Assembly: GCA_902787755.1 (NCBI GenBank)
Contig: CADAHL010000004.1
Coordinates: 1 to 64,000, forward strand
DNA length: 64,000 bases
DNA from: Oscillospiraceae bacterium
GTDB lineage: Bacteria > Bacillota > Clostridia > Oscillospirales > Oscillospiraceae
Direction of reading: 5' to 3'
The translations under genes and the position numbers were made by a program. The first letter of the stretch is position 1; each line of letters begins with the position of its first letter. This document shows, piece after piece, positions 31,955-40,053 of the stretch. The notes beneath the pieces were generated by a model. It made no database searches. It had not been told where the DNA came from and worked only from the letters and a program-made list of their open reading frames with translations.

Positions 31955-34207
31955 ATGGAGAAGCAAGCCATGAATGAAAGTACGCCCAAACAGCTGAACA
32001 GTCCCTTGGATCCGGACGTCATGTACCAGGCTCTGGAGGAGAAGATCCGCAACTGCGGACACCCCATGGATCTGGGCCGGATCCGTGCCGCCTACGATAT
32101 GGCGGTGCTGGCCCACTCCGGCCAGAAGCGGAAGGACGGCTCGCCCTATGTGACTCACTGTGTGGCCGCGGCGGACATTTCGGTGGATCTGGGTCTGGAT
32201 GAGGACTCCATCATCGCCGCCCTGCTGCACGATGTGATCGAGGATACGCCCCTGACGCATGCGGATATCGCCAAGCAGTTCGGATCTGCGGTGGCGGACA
32301 TCGTGGAGGGCGTCACCAAGCTGACCCGGGTCCAGTACACCAGCAAGGAAGAGGAGCAGATGGAAAATCTGCGCAAGATGCTCATGGCCATGGCCAAGGA
32401 CATCCGCGTGATCCTCATCAAGCTGGCCGACCGGATGCACAACATGCGCACCATGGCCTACCAGACCCCGGAAAAGCAGCGAGCCAAGTCCCTGGAGACC
32501 ATGGAGGTCTATGCCCCCATCGCCCACCGGCTGGGCATGCAGCAGGCCAAGTGGGAGCTGGAGGATCTGTCTCTGCAGTATCTGGATCCCGCGGGCTACA
32601 AGGACATCACCGACTGGCTCAGCGCCCGGATGCCGGAGCTGGAGTCCTTCATGTCCGCCATGGAGCAGAAGATCCAGGCCAGGCTCAAGGCCGAGCGGAT
32701 CGACGCCTCCATCTTCTGCCGCATCAAGCACGTCTACAGCATCTACCGAAAGATGTACTCCCAGAAGCTGCCTCTCAACGGCATCTTTGACCTGTGCGCC
32801 TTCCGGGTGATCGTAGACTCCATTCCCGACTGCTATAACGTCCTGGGTGTGATCCATGACATGTTCAAGCCCGTGCCCGGACGCTTTAAGGACTATATCT
32901 CCACCCCCAAGCCCAATATGTACCAGAGCCTGCACACCACGGTCATCGGCACCGAGGGCATCCCCTTTGAGGTGCAGATCCGCACCTGGGAGATGCACCG
33001 CACCGCCGAGTACGGCGTGGCGGCACACTGGAAATACAAGATGGGCGACGGGGCCGGCGCGGTCCGTCAGGGCGACGAGGACAAGTTCGCCTGGGTCCGC
33101 CGTCTGCTGGAGAGCCAGCAGGAGTCCGACGCCTCGGACTTCTTCCACGATCTGAAGATCGATATGTTCGCCGACGAGGTCTTTGTGTTCTCCCCCAAGG
33201 GTGACGTCATCAATCTTCCCGCCGGCGCCACGCCCATCGACTTTGCCTACAACATCCACTCGGACGTGGGCAACCGGATGGTGGGTGCCAAGGTCAACGG
33301 CAGGATCGTGACCTTCGACTATACCCTGCAGAACGGCGATATCGTGGAGATCCGCACCTCCAAATCCGCCCCCGGCCCCAGCCGGGACTGGCTGAACATC
33401 GTCAAGAGCGGCTCAGCCAGGACCAAGATCAAGCAGTGGTTCAAGAAAGAAAAGCGCGAGGAAAACGTGATCCGCGGCCGGGAGATGCTGGAGGACGAGC
33501 TCAAGCACAACGAGCTTGCGCTGGAGGACGTGCTCATCGACGAGATCACCGCGCCCATTCTGAAGCGTCTGTCCTTTGCCCACGTGGACGACCTGTACGC
33601 CGCCATCGGCTACGGGGGCGTCACCGCCTCCCGGGTGGCCAACCGGATGCGGGATGAGCTGAAGGCTCTGAACGCGGAGAAAAAGTCGGTGCTGGACAAG
33701 GTCTCCGCCGCGGCGGAACGCCGGGAGGAGAAGGCCAAGAAGGAGGGCAAGGCCGTCCACGGGATCCTGGTGGAGGGTCTGGACAACTGTCTGGTCAAGT
33801 TTTCCCGCTGCTGCACCCCGGTGCCCGGGGACAGCATCATCGGCTTCATTACCCGGGGACAGGGCGTATCCATTCACCGGACCGACTGTCCCAACTACCT
33901 GCAGCGCAGCCACGATCCGGAGAGCGAGGGGCGCTGGATCCACGTGGGCTGGGCCCGGGAGATCACCGACGTCTATGTGACCAGCATCACCATCGCCTCC
34001 AAGGATCGGACCGGTCTGGTCATGGATATCGCCTCGGCTCTCAATTCCCTCAACGCCAAGGTCCGCTCCCTCTCCGCCCGGGAGATCAGCGGTCTTGCGC
34101 TGACGGTGGTGAGTCTGGAGGTCCATGACCTGAGCGAGCTGCGGGTGATCATGAACAAGCTCTCCTCCATCCCCAGCGTCACCTCGGTCACCCGAAACGG
34201 AAACTGA
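31955..34207 (+). CDS. relA: Bifunctional (p)ppGpp synthetase/hydrolase Rel
   Basis: A 750-residue long RSH protein that makes and degrades (p)ppGpp. The HD hydrolase domain has LLHDVIEDT near residue 92 and LADRMHNMRT; the synthetase has GRFKDYISTPKPNMYQSLHT near 310. TGS (about 405-470), a zinc-finger-like region with CCTPVPGD, and a C-terminal ACT domain (from about 673) follow. Both active sites look intact. The ATG at 31955 is only 3 nt from GGGAGG; the ATG at 31970, with GGAG 9 nt upstream, may be the true start (745 residues). Confidence 0.95.
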   Translation: MEKQAMNESTPKQLNSPLDPDVMYQALEEKIRNCGHPMDLGRIRAAYDMAVLAHSGQKRKDGSPYVTHCVAAADISVDLGLDEDSIIAALLHDVIEDTPLTHADIAKQFGSAVADIVEGVTKLTRVQYTSKEEEQMENLRKMLMAMAKDIRVILIKLADRMHNMRTMAYQTPEKQRAKSLETMEVYAPIAHRLGMQQAKWELEDLSLQYLDPAGYKDITDWLSARMPELESFMSAMEQKIQARLKAERIDASIFCRIKHVYSIYRKMYSQKLPLNGIFDLCAFRVIVDSIPDCYNVLGVIHDMFKPVPGRFKDYISTPKPNMYQSLHTTVIGTEGIPFEVQIRTWEMHRTAEYGVAAHWKYKMGDGAGAVRQGDEDKFAWVRRLLESQQESDASDFFHDLKIDMFADEVFVFSPKGDVINLPAGATPIDFAYNIHSDVGNRMVGAKVNGRIVTFDYTLQNGDIVEIRTSKSAPGPSRDWLNIVKSGSARTKIKQWFKKEKREENVIRGREMLEDELKHNELALEDVLIDEITAPILKRLSFAHVDDLYAAIGYGGVTASRVANRMRDELKALNAEKKSVLDKVSAAAERREEKAKKEGKAVHGILVEGLDNCLVKFSRCCTPVPGDSIIGFITRGQGVSIHRTDCPNYLQRSHDPESEGRWIHVGWAREITDVYVTSITIASKDRTGLVMDIASALNSLNAKVRSLSAREISGLALTVVSLEVHDLSELRVIMNKLSSIPSVTSVTRNGN

Positions 34208-34265
34208 CCGGCCCGCCGCGCCATCTCTTTTACTTTTATTTCTTCACTTTTCATATGGAGGAACT

Positions 34266-34709
34266 ATGCGCGCTGTAGTTACAAGAGTTCAATCCGCCTC
34301 TGTCACCATCGACGGCCAGGTCCACGGCGCCATCGGCAAGGGCTTTCTGGTCCTGCTGGGGGTCCACGAGGAGGATACCGAGGCCCAGGCCAGGAAGATC
34401 GCCGACAAGATCTGCGGGCTGCGGGTCTTTGTGGATGAAAACGACAAAATGAACGTGGGGCCCAAGGACGCCGGGGCGGAGCTGCTGATCATCAGCCAGT
34501 TTACCCTCTTCGCCGACTGTCGGTCCCGCCGCCCGGGCTTTTCTCACGCCGCCCGGCCGGATACCGCCATTCCCCTCTATGAGATGGTGATTGAGGAATG
34601 CCGGGCCCGGGGCTTCCATGTGGAGGCCGGTGAATTCGGCGCCAAGATGGCCGTGGCCTCCGTCAACGACGGGCCCGTGACCATCCTGCTGGACACCCGG
34701 GAGCTGTAA
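34266..34709 (+). CDS. dtd: D-aminoacyl-tRNA deacylase
   Basis: A 147-residue enzyme that removes D-amino acids (and glycine from tRNA-Ala) wrongly attached to tRNA. SQFTLFADCRSRRPGF and NDGPVTILLDT (the Gly-cisPro loop) are its two signatures. It follows rel, the usual Firmicute order. GGAGGAACT precedes the ATG. Confidence 0.95.
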   Translation: MRAVVTRVQSASVTIDGQVHGAIGKGFLVLLGVHEEDTEAQARKIADKICGLRVFVDENDKMNVGPKDAGAELLIISQFTLFADCRSRRPGFSHAARPDTAIPLYEMVIEECRARGFHVEAGEFGAKMAVASVNDGPVTILLDTREL

Positions 34710-34760
34710 TGATGTACAATCCGCGGCTCTGAGCCGCTTTCACGAACAGGAGAACACACT

Positions 34761-35372
34761 ATGCTCATTAAAACCATCCCCGTGGGGCAGATGGAGACCA
34801 ACTGCTATGTGGTCACCGACGAAGCCAGCCTGGACTGCGCCGTCATCGATCCGGGTGACGAGAGCAACACCATACTGGACTATCTGGAGGACAATCACCT
34901 GCACTGCCGGGCCATTTTTCTGACCCACGGCCACTATGACCACGTGGGCGCGGTGGAGGCCGTGTCGGAGGAGACCGGAGCCCCGGTGTACATGAACCAG
35001 CGGGACGACGTGAAAAACGGCGGAAACCCCCGCTATTTCTTCGCCCTGCCCGAAAACGGGCACTATTACGACGAGGGGGACGTGATCGAGGTCGGCGCCC
35101 TTCGCTTCGAAGTCTTCGCCACCCCCGGGCACACCCCGGGCAGTGTGACGCTGCGCTGTGAAAACGCCCTCTTCACCGGGGACACTCTGTTCCGGGGCAG
35201 CTGCGGGCGGGTAGATCTGCCCGGCGGCGACATGGAGCAGGAGCTGGACTCTCTGAAGAAGCTCTGCACCCTGCTGGGCGATTACGAGGTCTATCCCGGC
35301 CACATGGATTCCAGCACTCTGACCCGGGAGAGGATGTTCAACTACTATTGCCGTCAGGCTATGGCAAGATAA
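34761..35372 (+). CDS. Metallo-beta-lactamase fold hydrolase (GloB/YqgX-like)
   Basis: A 203-residue single-domain hydrolase. HGHYDHVGAV is the HxHxDH two-metal motif, and GHTPGSVTL and FTGDTLF supply the other ligands, with YPGHM near the end. The compact form after rel and dtd is the YqgX/YcbL glyoxalase II-like type. The substrate, S-lactoylglutathione or another thioester, cannot be told from sequence. Confidence 0.85.
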   Translation: MLIKTIPVGQMETNCYVVTDEASLDCAVIDPGDESNTILDYLEDNHLHCRAIFLTHGHYDHVGAVEAVSEETGAPVYMNQRDDVKNGGNPRYFFALPENGHYYDEGDVIEVGALRFEVFATPGHTPGSVTLRCENALFTGDTLFRGSCGRVDLPGGDMEQELDSLKKLCTLLGDYEVYPGHMDSSTLTRERMFNYYCRQAMAR

Positions 35373-35391
35373 ATAAAGGAGATCCCTGAGA

Positions 35392-36300
35392 ATGAAAGAA
35401 CCAACGCTTGTGATCCTGGCTGCCGGCATGGGCAGCCGCTTCGGCGGACTCAAGCAGATCACCGCCGTGGACCCCTTCGGTCACGCCATCATCGACTTTT
35501 CCCTGTACGACGCCTACCGGGCCGGCTTCCGCAAGGTGGCCTTCATCATCAAGCATGAGATCGAAGAGGACTTCAAGGCCGCCGTGGGCCGCCGGATGGA
35601 GAAGTACTTCGACGTCCGCTACGTCTATCAGCAGATCGACATGCTGCCCGAGGGCTATTCCGTTCCCGACTGCCGCAAAAAGCCCTGGGGCACCGCCCAC
35701 GCGGTGCTGTGCGCCAAGGGGATCGTGGACGGTCCCTTCGCCGTCATCAACGCCGACGACTTCTACGGCCGGGGCGCCTACGAGACCATCTACCGCTTTC
35801 TGAGCCAGGACCGCCCGGAGAATGAGAACGCCATGGTGGCCTACCTGCTTCGGAACACCGTCACCGAGAACGGGACCGTGGCCCGGGGCATCTGCACCGT
35901 GGAGGACGGCCTGCTCACCGACGTGGTGGAGCGTACCAAGATCGCCAAGCGGGGCGAGGACGGCGCCTATACCGAGGATGGCGAGACCTGGTTCCCCCTG
36001 TCCGGGGACTGCCAGGTGTCCATGAACTTCTGGGGCTTCGGCCCGGCCTTCATGGAGGAGCTCAGCGCCCGGTTCCCCGCCTGGCTGGATGAGAACCTGC
36101 CGAAGAACCCGGAGAAGGCGGAGTACTTCCTGCCCTTCGTGGTCAACGCTCTCATCCAGGAGGGCCGGGGCAGCGTGCGGGTCCTCCCTTGCCGGGAGAG
36201 CTGGCACGGGATCACCTATCGGGAGGATATGCCCGGTCTGGTCAGCGCCATCGAGGCGCTGCGGGCTCAGGGCCTGTATCCGGACACTTTGTTGGATTAA
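35392..36300 (+). CDS. Sugar nucleotidyltransferase-like protein
   Basis: A 302-residue protein of the NTP-transferase (GT-A) fold. The N-terminal VILAAGMGSRFGGLKQI is a modified nucleotide-binding loop (the usual form has G-x-G-T/S-R-x-x-P), and FAVINADDFYGR carries the metal-binding Asp. It differs from GalU and RmlA in lacking their longer conserved blocks. The gene directly before galE suggests it makes or uses a UDP- or other NDP-sugar, but the substrate is unknown. AAAGGAGATC precedes the ATG. Confidence 0.75.
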   Translation: MKEPTLVILAAGMGSRFGGLKQITAVDPFGHAIIDFSLYDAYRAGFRKVAFIIKHEIEEDFKAAVGRRMEKYFDVRYVYQQIDMLPEGYSVPDCRKKPWGTAHAVLCAKGIVDGPFAVINADDFYGRGAYETIYRFLSQDRPENENAMVAYLLRNTVTENGTVARGICTVEDGLLTDVVERTKIAKRGEDGAYTEDGETWFPLSGDCQVSMNFWGFGPAFMEELSARFPAWLDENLPKNPEKAEYFLPFVVNALIQEGRGSVRVLPCRESWHGITYREDMPGLVSAIEALRAQGLYPDTLLD

Positions 36301-36321
36301 TTTTATTTGGAGGATAAATGC

Positions 36322-37341
36322 ATGAATGTACTTGTCACCGGCGGCGCCGGCTATATCGGCAGCCACACCTGCGTGGAGCTTCTGGACCAGGGCTTCGGCG
36401 TAGTAGTCATTGACAACCTGGTCAACTCCAGCGCCAAGGCCATTGAGCGCATCGAGCAGATCACCGGCAAGCACGTGGACTTCTATCAGGAAGACGTGCG
36501 CAACCGGGCCGCGCTGGACCGCATCTTCGAAAAGCACGACATCGGCTGTGTGATCCACTTCGCCGGTCTGAAGGCCGTGGGCGAATCGGTGCACATGCCC
36601 CTGGAGTACTACGACAACAACCTGTTCTCCACCGTGCGTCTGTGCGAGGCCATGCGGGACCACGGGGTGCGGGACATCGTGTTCTCCTCTTCCGCCACCG
36701 TCTATTCCAGCGAGAACCCCATCCCCTGGAAGGAGACCTACATCACCGGCAACTGCACCAGCCCCTACGGTTGGACCAAGTACATGTCCGAGCAGATCCT
36801 GCGGGACACCACCAAGGCCGTGGACGACTTCTCCGTCAGCCTGCTGCGCTACTTTAACCCCATCGGGGCCCACAGCAGCGGTCTGATCGGCGAGGATCCC
36901 CGGGGCATCCCCAACAACCTGATGCCCTTCATCTCCCAGGTGGCCATCGGCCGCCGGGATCATCTGAACATCTTCGGCAACGACTACGACACCCCCGACG
37001 GCACCTGCGTCCGGGACTACATCCACGTGGTGGACCTGGCCCGGGGCCATGTGGCCGCCATCGACTACATGAAGAAGCACCGGGGCGAGAGTGTATTCAA
37101 CCTGGGCACCGGCATGGGCTACAGTGTTCTGGATATGGTCAAGGCCTTCGAACGGGTCACCGGCGTGAAGATCCCCTACGAGATCGCGCCCCGGCGCCCC
37201 GGCGACCTGCCCGCCTTTTATGCCAACCCCGACAAGAGCGCCAAGCTTCTGAATTGGCACGCCCAGTACAACCTGGACGACATGTGCCGCGACACCTGGG
37301 CCTGGCAGTCCAAGAACCCCATGGGCTACGGCGAGGAGTAA
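36322..37341 (+). CDS. galE: UDP-glucose 4-epimerase
   Basis: A 339-residue SDR enzyme that interconverts UDP-glucose and UDP-galactose. VLVTGGAGYIGSHTCVEL binds NAD, and SSSATVYS with YGWTKYMSE gives the catalytic Ser/Thr and the Tyr-x-x-x-Lys pair. The ATG at 36322 has GGAGG 8 nt upstream; an in-frame TTG at 36307 overlaps that site and is rejected. It ends the recJ-to-galE run, followed by a terminator. Confidence 0.96.
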   Translation: MNVLVTGGAGYIGSHTCVELLDQGFGVVVIDNLVNSSAKAIERIEQITGKHVDFYQEDVRNRAALDRIFEKHDIGCVIHFAGLKAVGESVHMPLEYYDNNLFSTVRLCEAMRDHGVRDIVFSSSATVYSSENPIPWKETYITGNCTSPYGWTKYMSEQILRDTTKAVDDFSVSLLRYFNPIGAHSSGLIGEDPRGIPNNLMPFISQVAIGRRDHLNIFGNDYDTPDGTCVRDYIHVVDLARGHVAAIDYMKKHRGESVFNLGTGMGYSVLDMVKAFERVTGVKIPYEIAPRRPGDLPAFYANPDKSAKLLNWHAQYNLDDMCRDTWAWQSKNPMGYGEE

Positions 37342-37361
37342 GCGCAGTTCTCAGTTTTCAG

Positions 37362-37415
37362 GAAAAGAAACCCCACCCGGGCGGATCCGTCGGACCCGCT
37401 CAGGTGGGGTTTTTC
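37362..37415. terminator. Bidirectional terminator between galE and ogt
   Basis: AAACCCCACC (37368-37377) pairs with GGTGGGGTTT (37403-37412), and an inner GCGGATCC/GGACCCGC stem has one mismatch. T-runs lie on both sides (TTTTTCTC on plus, TTTCTTTTCC on minus), so it serves the convergent galE and ogt genes. Confidence 0.85.
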
Positions 37416-37897
37416 TCGATATTCAGCAATACTCTCTTGGCCTCCGGACCGGCGGCAAAGCCGGTGAGGGAGCCGTCGGAGCCCAGGACCCGGTGGCAGG
37501 GGATCAGGATCAGGATGGGATTCTTCCCCACCGCCCCGCCTACGGCCCGGGCGGAGGTGCCGAGGGCTCGGGCCAGCTGCCCGTAGCTCGTCGTCTCTCC
37601 GTAGGGGATCTGACGGAGGGCGGCCCAGACCCGTTTCTGGTATGCCGTCCCCTCCGGCTTCAGAGGCAGCCCCGGCGTTCCGGGATCCTCTCCCGCGAAA
37701 TACCTTGCGAGCCAGTCCGCAGCGCGCCGCAGCGTCCGGGTCTCCCCCTCCGGTACCGCGCTCAGCAGCCTTGTCGGAAAGCCCTTCTGTCCCTCCAGCC
37801 ACAGACCCCGCAGGCTCTCTTCGTCGCCCAGGAGCCACAGCGTCCCGATCGGGGAGGCATACCGCAGCTTTCTCAGCTTCCCGGGCTCAGTATCCAT
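37400..37897 (-). CDS. ogt: Methylated-DNA--protein-cysteine methyltransferase
   Basis: A 165-residue suicide repair protein that takes the alkyl group from O6-methylguanine. IPCHRVLGSDGSLTGF holds the acceptor Cys at about residue 134, and YGETTSYGQLAR is the DNA-binding helix region. It is the AGT domain with a short N-terminal domain. The first 11 nt overlap the upstream small membrane protein gene, with which it is probably cotranscribed. Confidence 0.94.
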   Translation of the reverse strand: MDTEPGKLRKLRYASPIGTLWLLGDEESLRGLWLEGQKGFPTRLLSAVPEGETRTLRRAADWLARYFAGEDPGTPGLPLKPEGTAYQKRVWAALRQIPYGETTSYGQLARALGTSARAVGGAVGKNPILILIPCHRVLGSDGSLTGFAAGPEAKRVLLNIEKNPT

Positions 37898-38078
37898 TTT
37901 TCTCGATTTTCTTTTTGCCCAGGAACATGCTCACCGCCGCATAGCCCATCAGGGCCAGCGCACCGATGCCGGCCATGGTGGCGGTAGAGCGGTCGGACGG
38001 TCCGTTCAGCTTGTCGTAAGCCGAATCCACCAGCATGCCCGCCAGCCCTTTGACGATCTTCTTTCCCTGTTTTTTCAT
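37887..38078 (-). CDS. Small membrane protein, unknown function
   Basis: A 63-residue protein: a basic N-terminus (MKKQGKKIVKG), a polar middle, one transmembrane helix (about 34-53, ATMAGIGALALMGYAAVSMF) and a basic tail KKKIEKNGY. It is not recognised as a known family. AAGGGGG lies 8 nt before the ATG and a strong promoter precedes it, so the gene looks real. It overlaps ogt by 11 nt. Confidence 0.65.
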   Translation of the reverse strand: MKKQGKKIVKGLAGMLVDSAYDKLNGPSDRSTATMAGIGALALMGYAAVSMFLGKKKIEKNGY

Positions 38079-38104
38079 GTGCTCGGCCCCCTTTATCTGA
38101 TTGC

Positions 38105-38133
38105 AGTATACCCCAGTTTCTCTCCGGTTTCAA
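38105..38133 (-). promoter_or_regulatory. Promoter of the small membrane protein-ogt unit
   Basis: Minus strand: -35 TTGAAA (38128-38133), 17-bp spacer, -10 TATACT (38105-38110). It is back to back with the plus-strand promoter at 38142. Confidence 0.8.
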
Positions 38134-38141
38134 TGCCGTCG

Positions 38142-38170
38142 TTTACAAATTTGGAGTTTTGCCGTATACT
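38142..38170 (+). promoter_or_regulatory. Promoter of the THEP1-like gene, very short leader
   Basis: -35 TTTACA (38142-38147), 17-bp spacer, -10 TATACT (38165-38170). The start would be near 38177, only about 11 nt before the TTG at 38188, so the mRNA would begin almost at its SD-like GGGTGATC. Confidence 0.7.
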
Positions 38171-38187
38171 GTTCCCGGGTGATCGAC

Positions 38188-38769
38188 TTGAAAAAACATC
38201 TGTTTCTCACCGGCCCCGACCGCTGGGTGCTTTCCGAACTGATCCGCAGCGAGCTGGGCGACCGGCTCAGCGAGGCCGGAGGCTACATGAGTCTCCGACA
38301 GCGGGACGAGCGGGGCGAGGTATCCGCCCTGGCGCTTCTGCCCGCCGCTGCCTTTGGCGGCGTTGAGGGCTTCGAGGCGGAGCGCTATTTGTTCCTCTCC
38401 TCCCCCGCCAGATCCGATAACGAGGTCATCCGTCAGACCGGGACCCGGCTGCTGCAGGAGGCGCTCTGGTATCCCTACGCCGTGCTGGACTCCGTCGGCG
38501 GCTTCGAGTTGGTGATCCCCCAGTTCCGGGAGGCCCTGACGGAGCTTCTCAACGGCGGCAAGCCCCTTCTGGGCGTTCTCCTCTCCCCGGGAGAGGCGGA
38601 GGCCCAGCGCCGTCTGCTGCGCCTGGGGTCCCGGGAATCCCTGAACACCCAGCAGCTTCACCGGGCCCTCCGGGCCGATCCGGATACGGAGATCCTGGAC
38701 TTCGGCGGTTTGGGCGCGCTCACCTCCAAAGGGAAGCTGCGCCGCTGGATCGGAGAATACCTGCCATGA
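38188..38769 (+). CDS. THEP1-like P-loop protein with degenerate Walker motifs
   Basis: A 193-residue protein that follows the THEP1 nucleoside-triphosphatase plan: an N-terminal strand and loop (HLFLTGPDRWVLSELI), a GGYMSLRQRDERG segment like the family's GGF-Y-T-x-E-x-R-x-x-G, and LDSVGGFELVIPQFREAL where the family has DEIG-x-ME. The P-loop Gly and Lys (positions 14-15, here Val-Leu) are lost and the Walker B acid is changed, so ATP hydrolysis by the usual mechanism is unlikely. The TTG at 38188 is taken as start; a GTG at 38179 is possible. It overlaps sfsA by 4 nt. The family call is an inference from pattern. Confidence 0.6.
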   Translation: MKKHLFLTGPDRWVLSELIRSELGDRLSEAGGYMSLRQRDERGEVSALALLPAAAFGGVEGFEAERYLFLSSPARSDNEVIRQTGTRLLQEALWYPYAVLDSVGGFELVIPQFREALTELLNGGKPLLGVLLSPGEAEAQRRLLRLGSRESLNTQQLHRALRADPDTEILDFGGLGALTSKGKLRRWIGEYLP

Positions 38770-39449
38770 TCTACGAACGGATCTCCCCCGCCGTCTTTCT
38801 CTCCCGGCCCAATCGCTTCATCGCCAGGGTGCTGCTGGAAGGACAGGAGACGGTGGTCCACGTCAAAAACACCGGACGCTGCCGGGAGCTGCTGCTGCCC
38901 GGGACCACAGTCTATGTGCAGGACAACCGCCGCCCGGATCGGAAGACCGCCTACGATCTGATCGCCGTACAGAAGGGAGAGCGCCTGATCAACATGGACG
39001 CCAACGCTCCCAACGCCGTCTTCGGCGAATGGCTGCGCGCCGGCGGGCCGGGCTTCGTCCCGGATCTGGTCCGTCCGGAAACCGTCCACGGCGACTCCCG
39101 CTTCGATTTCTACTACGAGTACCGCCTCCGCCGCTGCTTTGTCGAGGTCAAGGGCGTGACCCTGGAGGAGAACGGCGTGGTCCGCTTTCCCGACGCGCCT
39201 ACCGAACGGGGTGTCAAGCACCTGCGCGGCCTGATCCGCTGCGTTCGGGAGGGATATGACGCCGCCGCTGTTTTTGTGATCCAGACGAAGGACGTGTCCT
39301 GCTTTGAGCCCAACCGCCGGACCCATCCGGCCTTTGCCGACGCGCTGGCCGAGGCATCTGAGGCCGGCGTCCGTCTGCTGGCCCTGGACTGTCAGGTGAC
39401 GCCGGACTCGCTGTGCATTGCCGATCCGGTGCCGATCCATCTGGTCTGA
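38766..39449 (+). CDS. sfsA: DNA/RNA nuclease SfsA
   Basis: A 227-residue protein of the SfsA family. It has the N-terminal OB-like part (RFIARVLLEGQETVVHVKNTGR) and a PD-(D/E)XK-like core with FYYEYRLRRCFVEVKGVTL and RGVKHLRGLI. It was named for an effect on maltose genes in E. coli and is now viewed as a nuclease. Its ATG overlaps the stop of the THEP1-like gene (ATGA). Confidence 0.92.
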   Translation: MIYERISPAVFLSRPNRFIARVLLEGQETVVHVKNTGRCRELLLPGTTVYVQDNRRPDRKTAYDLIAVQKGERLINMDANAPNAVFGEWLRAGGPGFVPDLVRPETVHGDSRFDFYYEYRLRRCFVEVKGVTLEENGVVRFPDAPTERGVKHLRGLIRCVREGYDAAAVFVIQTKDVSCFEPNRRTHPAFADALAEASEAGVRLLALDCQVTPDSLCIADPVPIHLV

Positions 39450-39498
39450 GTTTCCGTCAGCCGATTCTCATTCTGATCAAGGAAAGAAGGAACTGTTC

Positions 39499-39933
39499 AT
39501 GCGCACATTACAGGATACTTTGCAGTCCATCATCAACCTCCCCCAGGAGAAGAAGGTCCGTCTGGCCGCCGACTCCTATCTGAAGATTCTGCCCCTGCTC
39601 AGGCGCATTGACGCAGACTCCCACGGCATCTGGCTGCTCTGCGCCATTCTGGGCTCCGCCGCCGGTGCGGACAGCGCCATCAGTCCCGCGGAAACCGCCC
39701 TGGTGCGGGCCATTCTGCAGGCCGAGGGCCTGGCGGCCGACGATGAGGCCGTGGAGGATATCGTCAGCCGCTCCTCCGGCATGAAGGCCCATGAGATGAT
39801 CCGGAAGCTGGCGGGGATCATGAACCCGGAAGAACGCGCCGCTCTGGTCACGCTGATCGGGGCCGTCTGTGCCATCGACGACAGCATCTCCCTGGAGGAG
39901 TTCGAATACATCGACAGCGTTCTGAAGGCCTGA
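39499..39933 (+). CDS. TerB-like domain protein
   Basis: A 144-residue helical protein. The C-terminal LVTLIGAVCAIDDSISLEEFEYIDSVL, with an acidic D-D-x-I-x-x-x-E pattern repeated from AADSAISPAETALV-like text earlier, is that of TerB/DjlA-N domains, which bind metal through acidic residues. AAGGAAC precedes the ATG at 39499. The role is unknown and a tellurite link is not implied. A terminator follows. Confidence 0.6.
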   Translation: MRTLQDTLQSIINLPQEKKVRLAADSYLKILPLLRRIDADSHGIWLLCAILGSAAGADSAISPAETALVRAILQAEGLAADDEAVEDIVSRSSGMKAHEMIRKLAGIMNPEERAALVTLIGAVCAIDDSISLEEFEYIDSVLKA

Positions 39934-39958
39934 CCGGCTTCTGACCGCGCTTGACCGG

Positions 39959-39989
39959 GAGCCCCGGAGAACCGGGGCTCTCCTTTTTT
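39959..39989 (+). terminator. Terminator after the TerB-like gene
   Basis: A 9-bp perfect stem (GAGCCCCGG with CCGGGGCTC) around AGAA, followed by TCCTTTTTT. It closes the THEP1-like, sfsA, TerB-like unit. Confidence 0.88.
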
Positions 39990-39993
39990 GCGC

Positions 39994-40022
39994 TTGTCAT
40001 CCCGGGTGGACTGTGTTAAAAT
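39994..40022 (+). promoter_or_regulatory. Promoter of uppP-ftsK
   Basis: -35 TTGTCA (39994-39999), 17-bp spacer, -10 TAAAAT (40017-40022), right after the terminator at 39989. A TATAAT at 40022 is not at a usable distance from a -35. Confidence 0.7.
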
Positions 40023-40053
40023 ATAATGAAGTATTATTGAGGAGGGACCGCCC

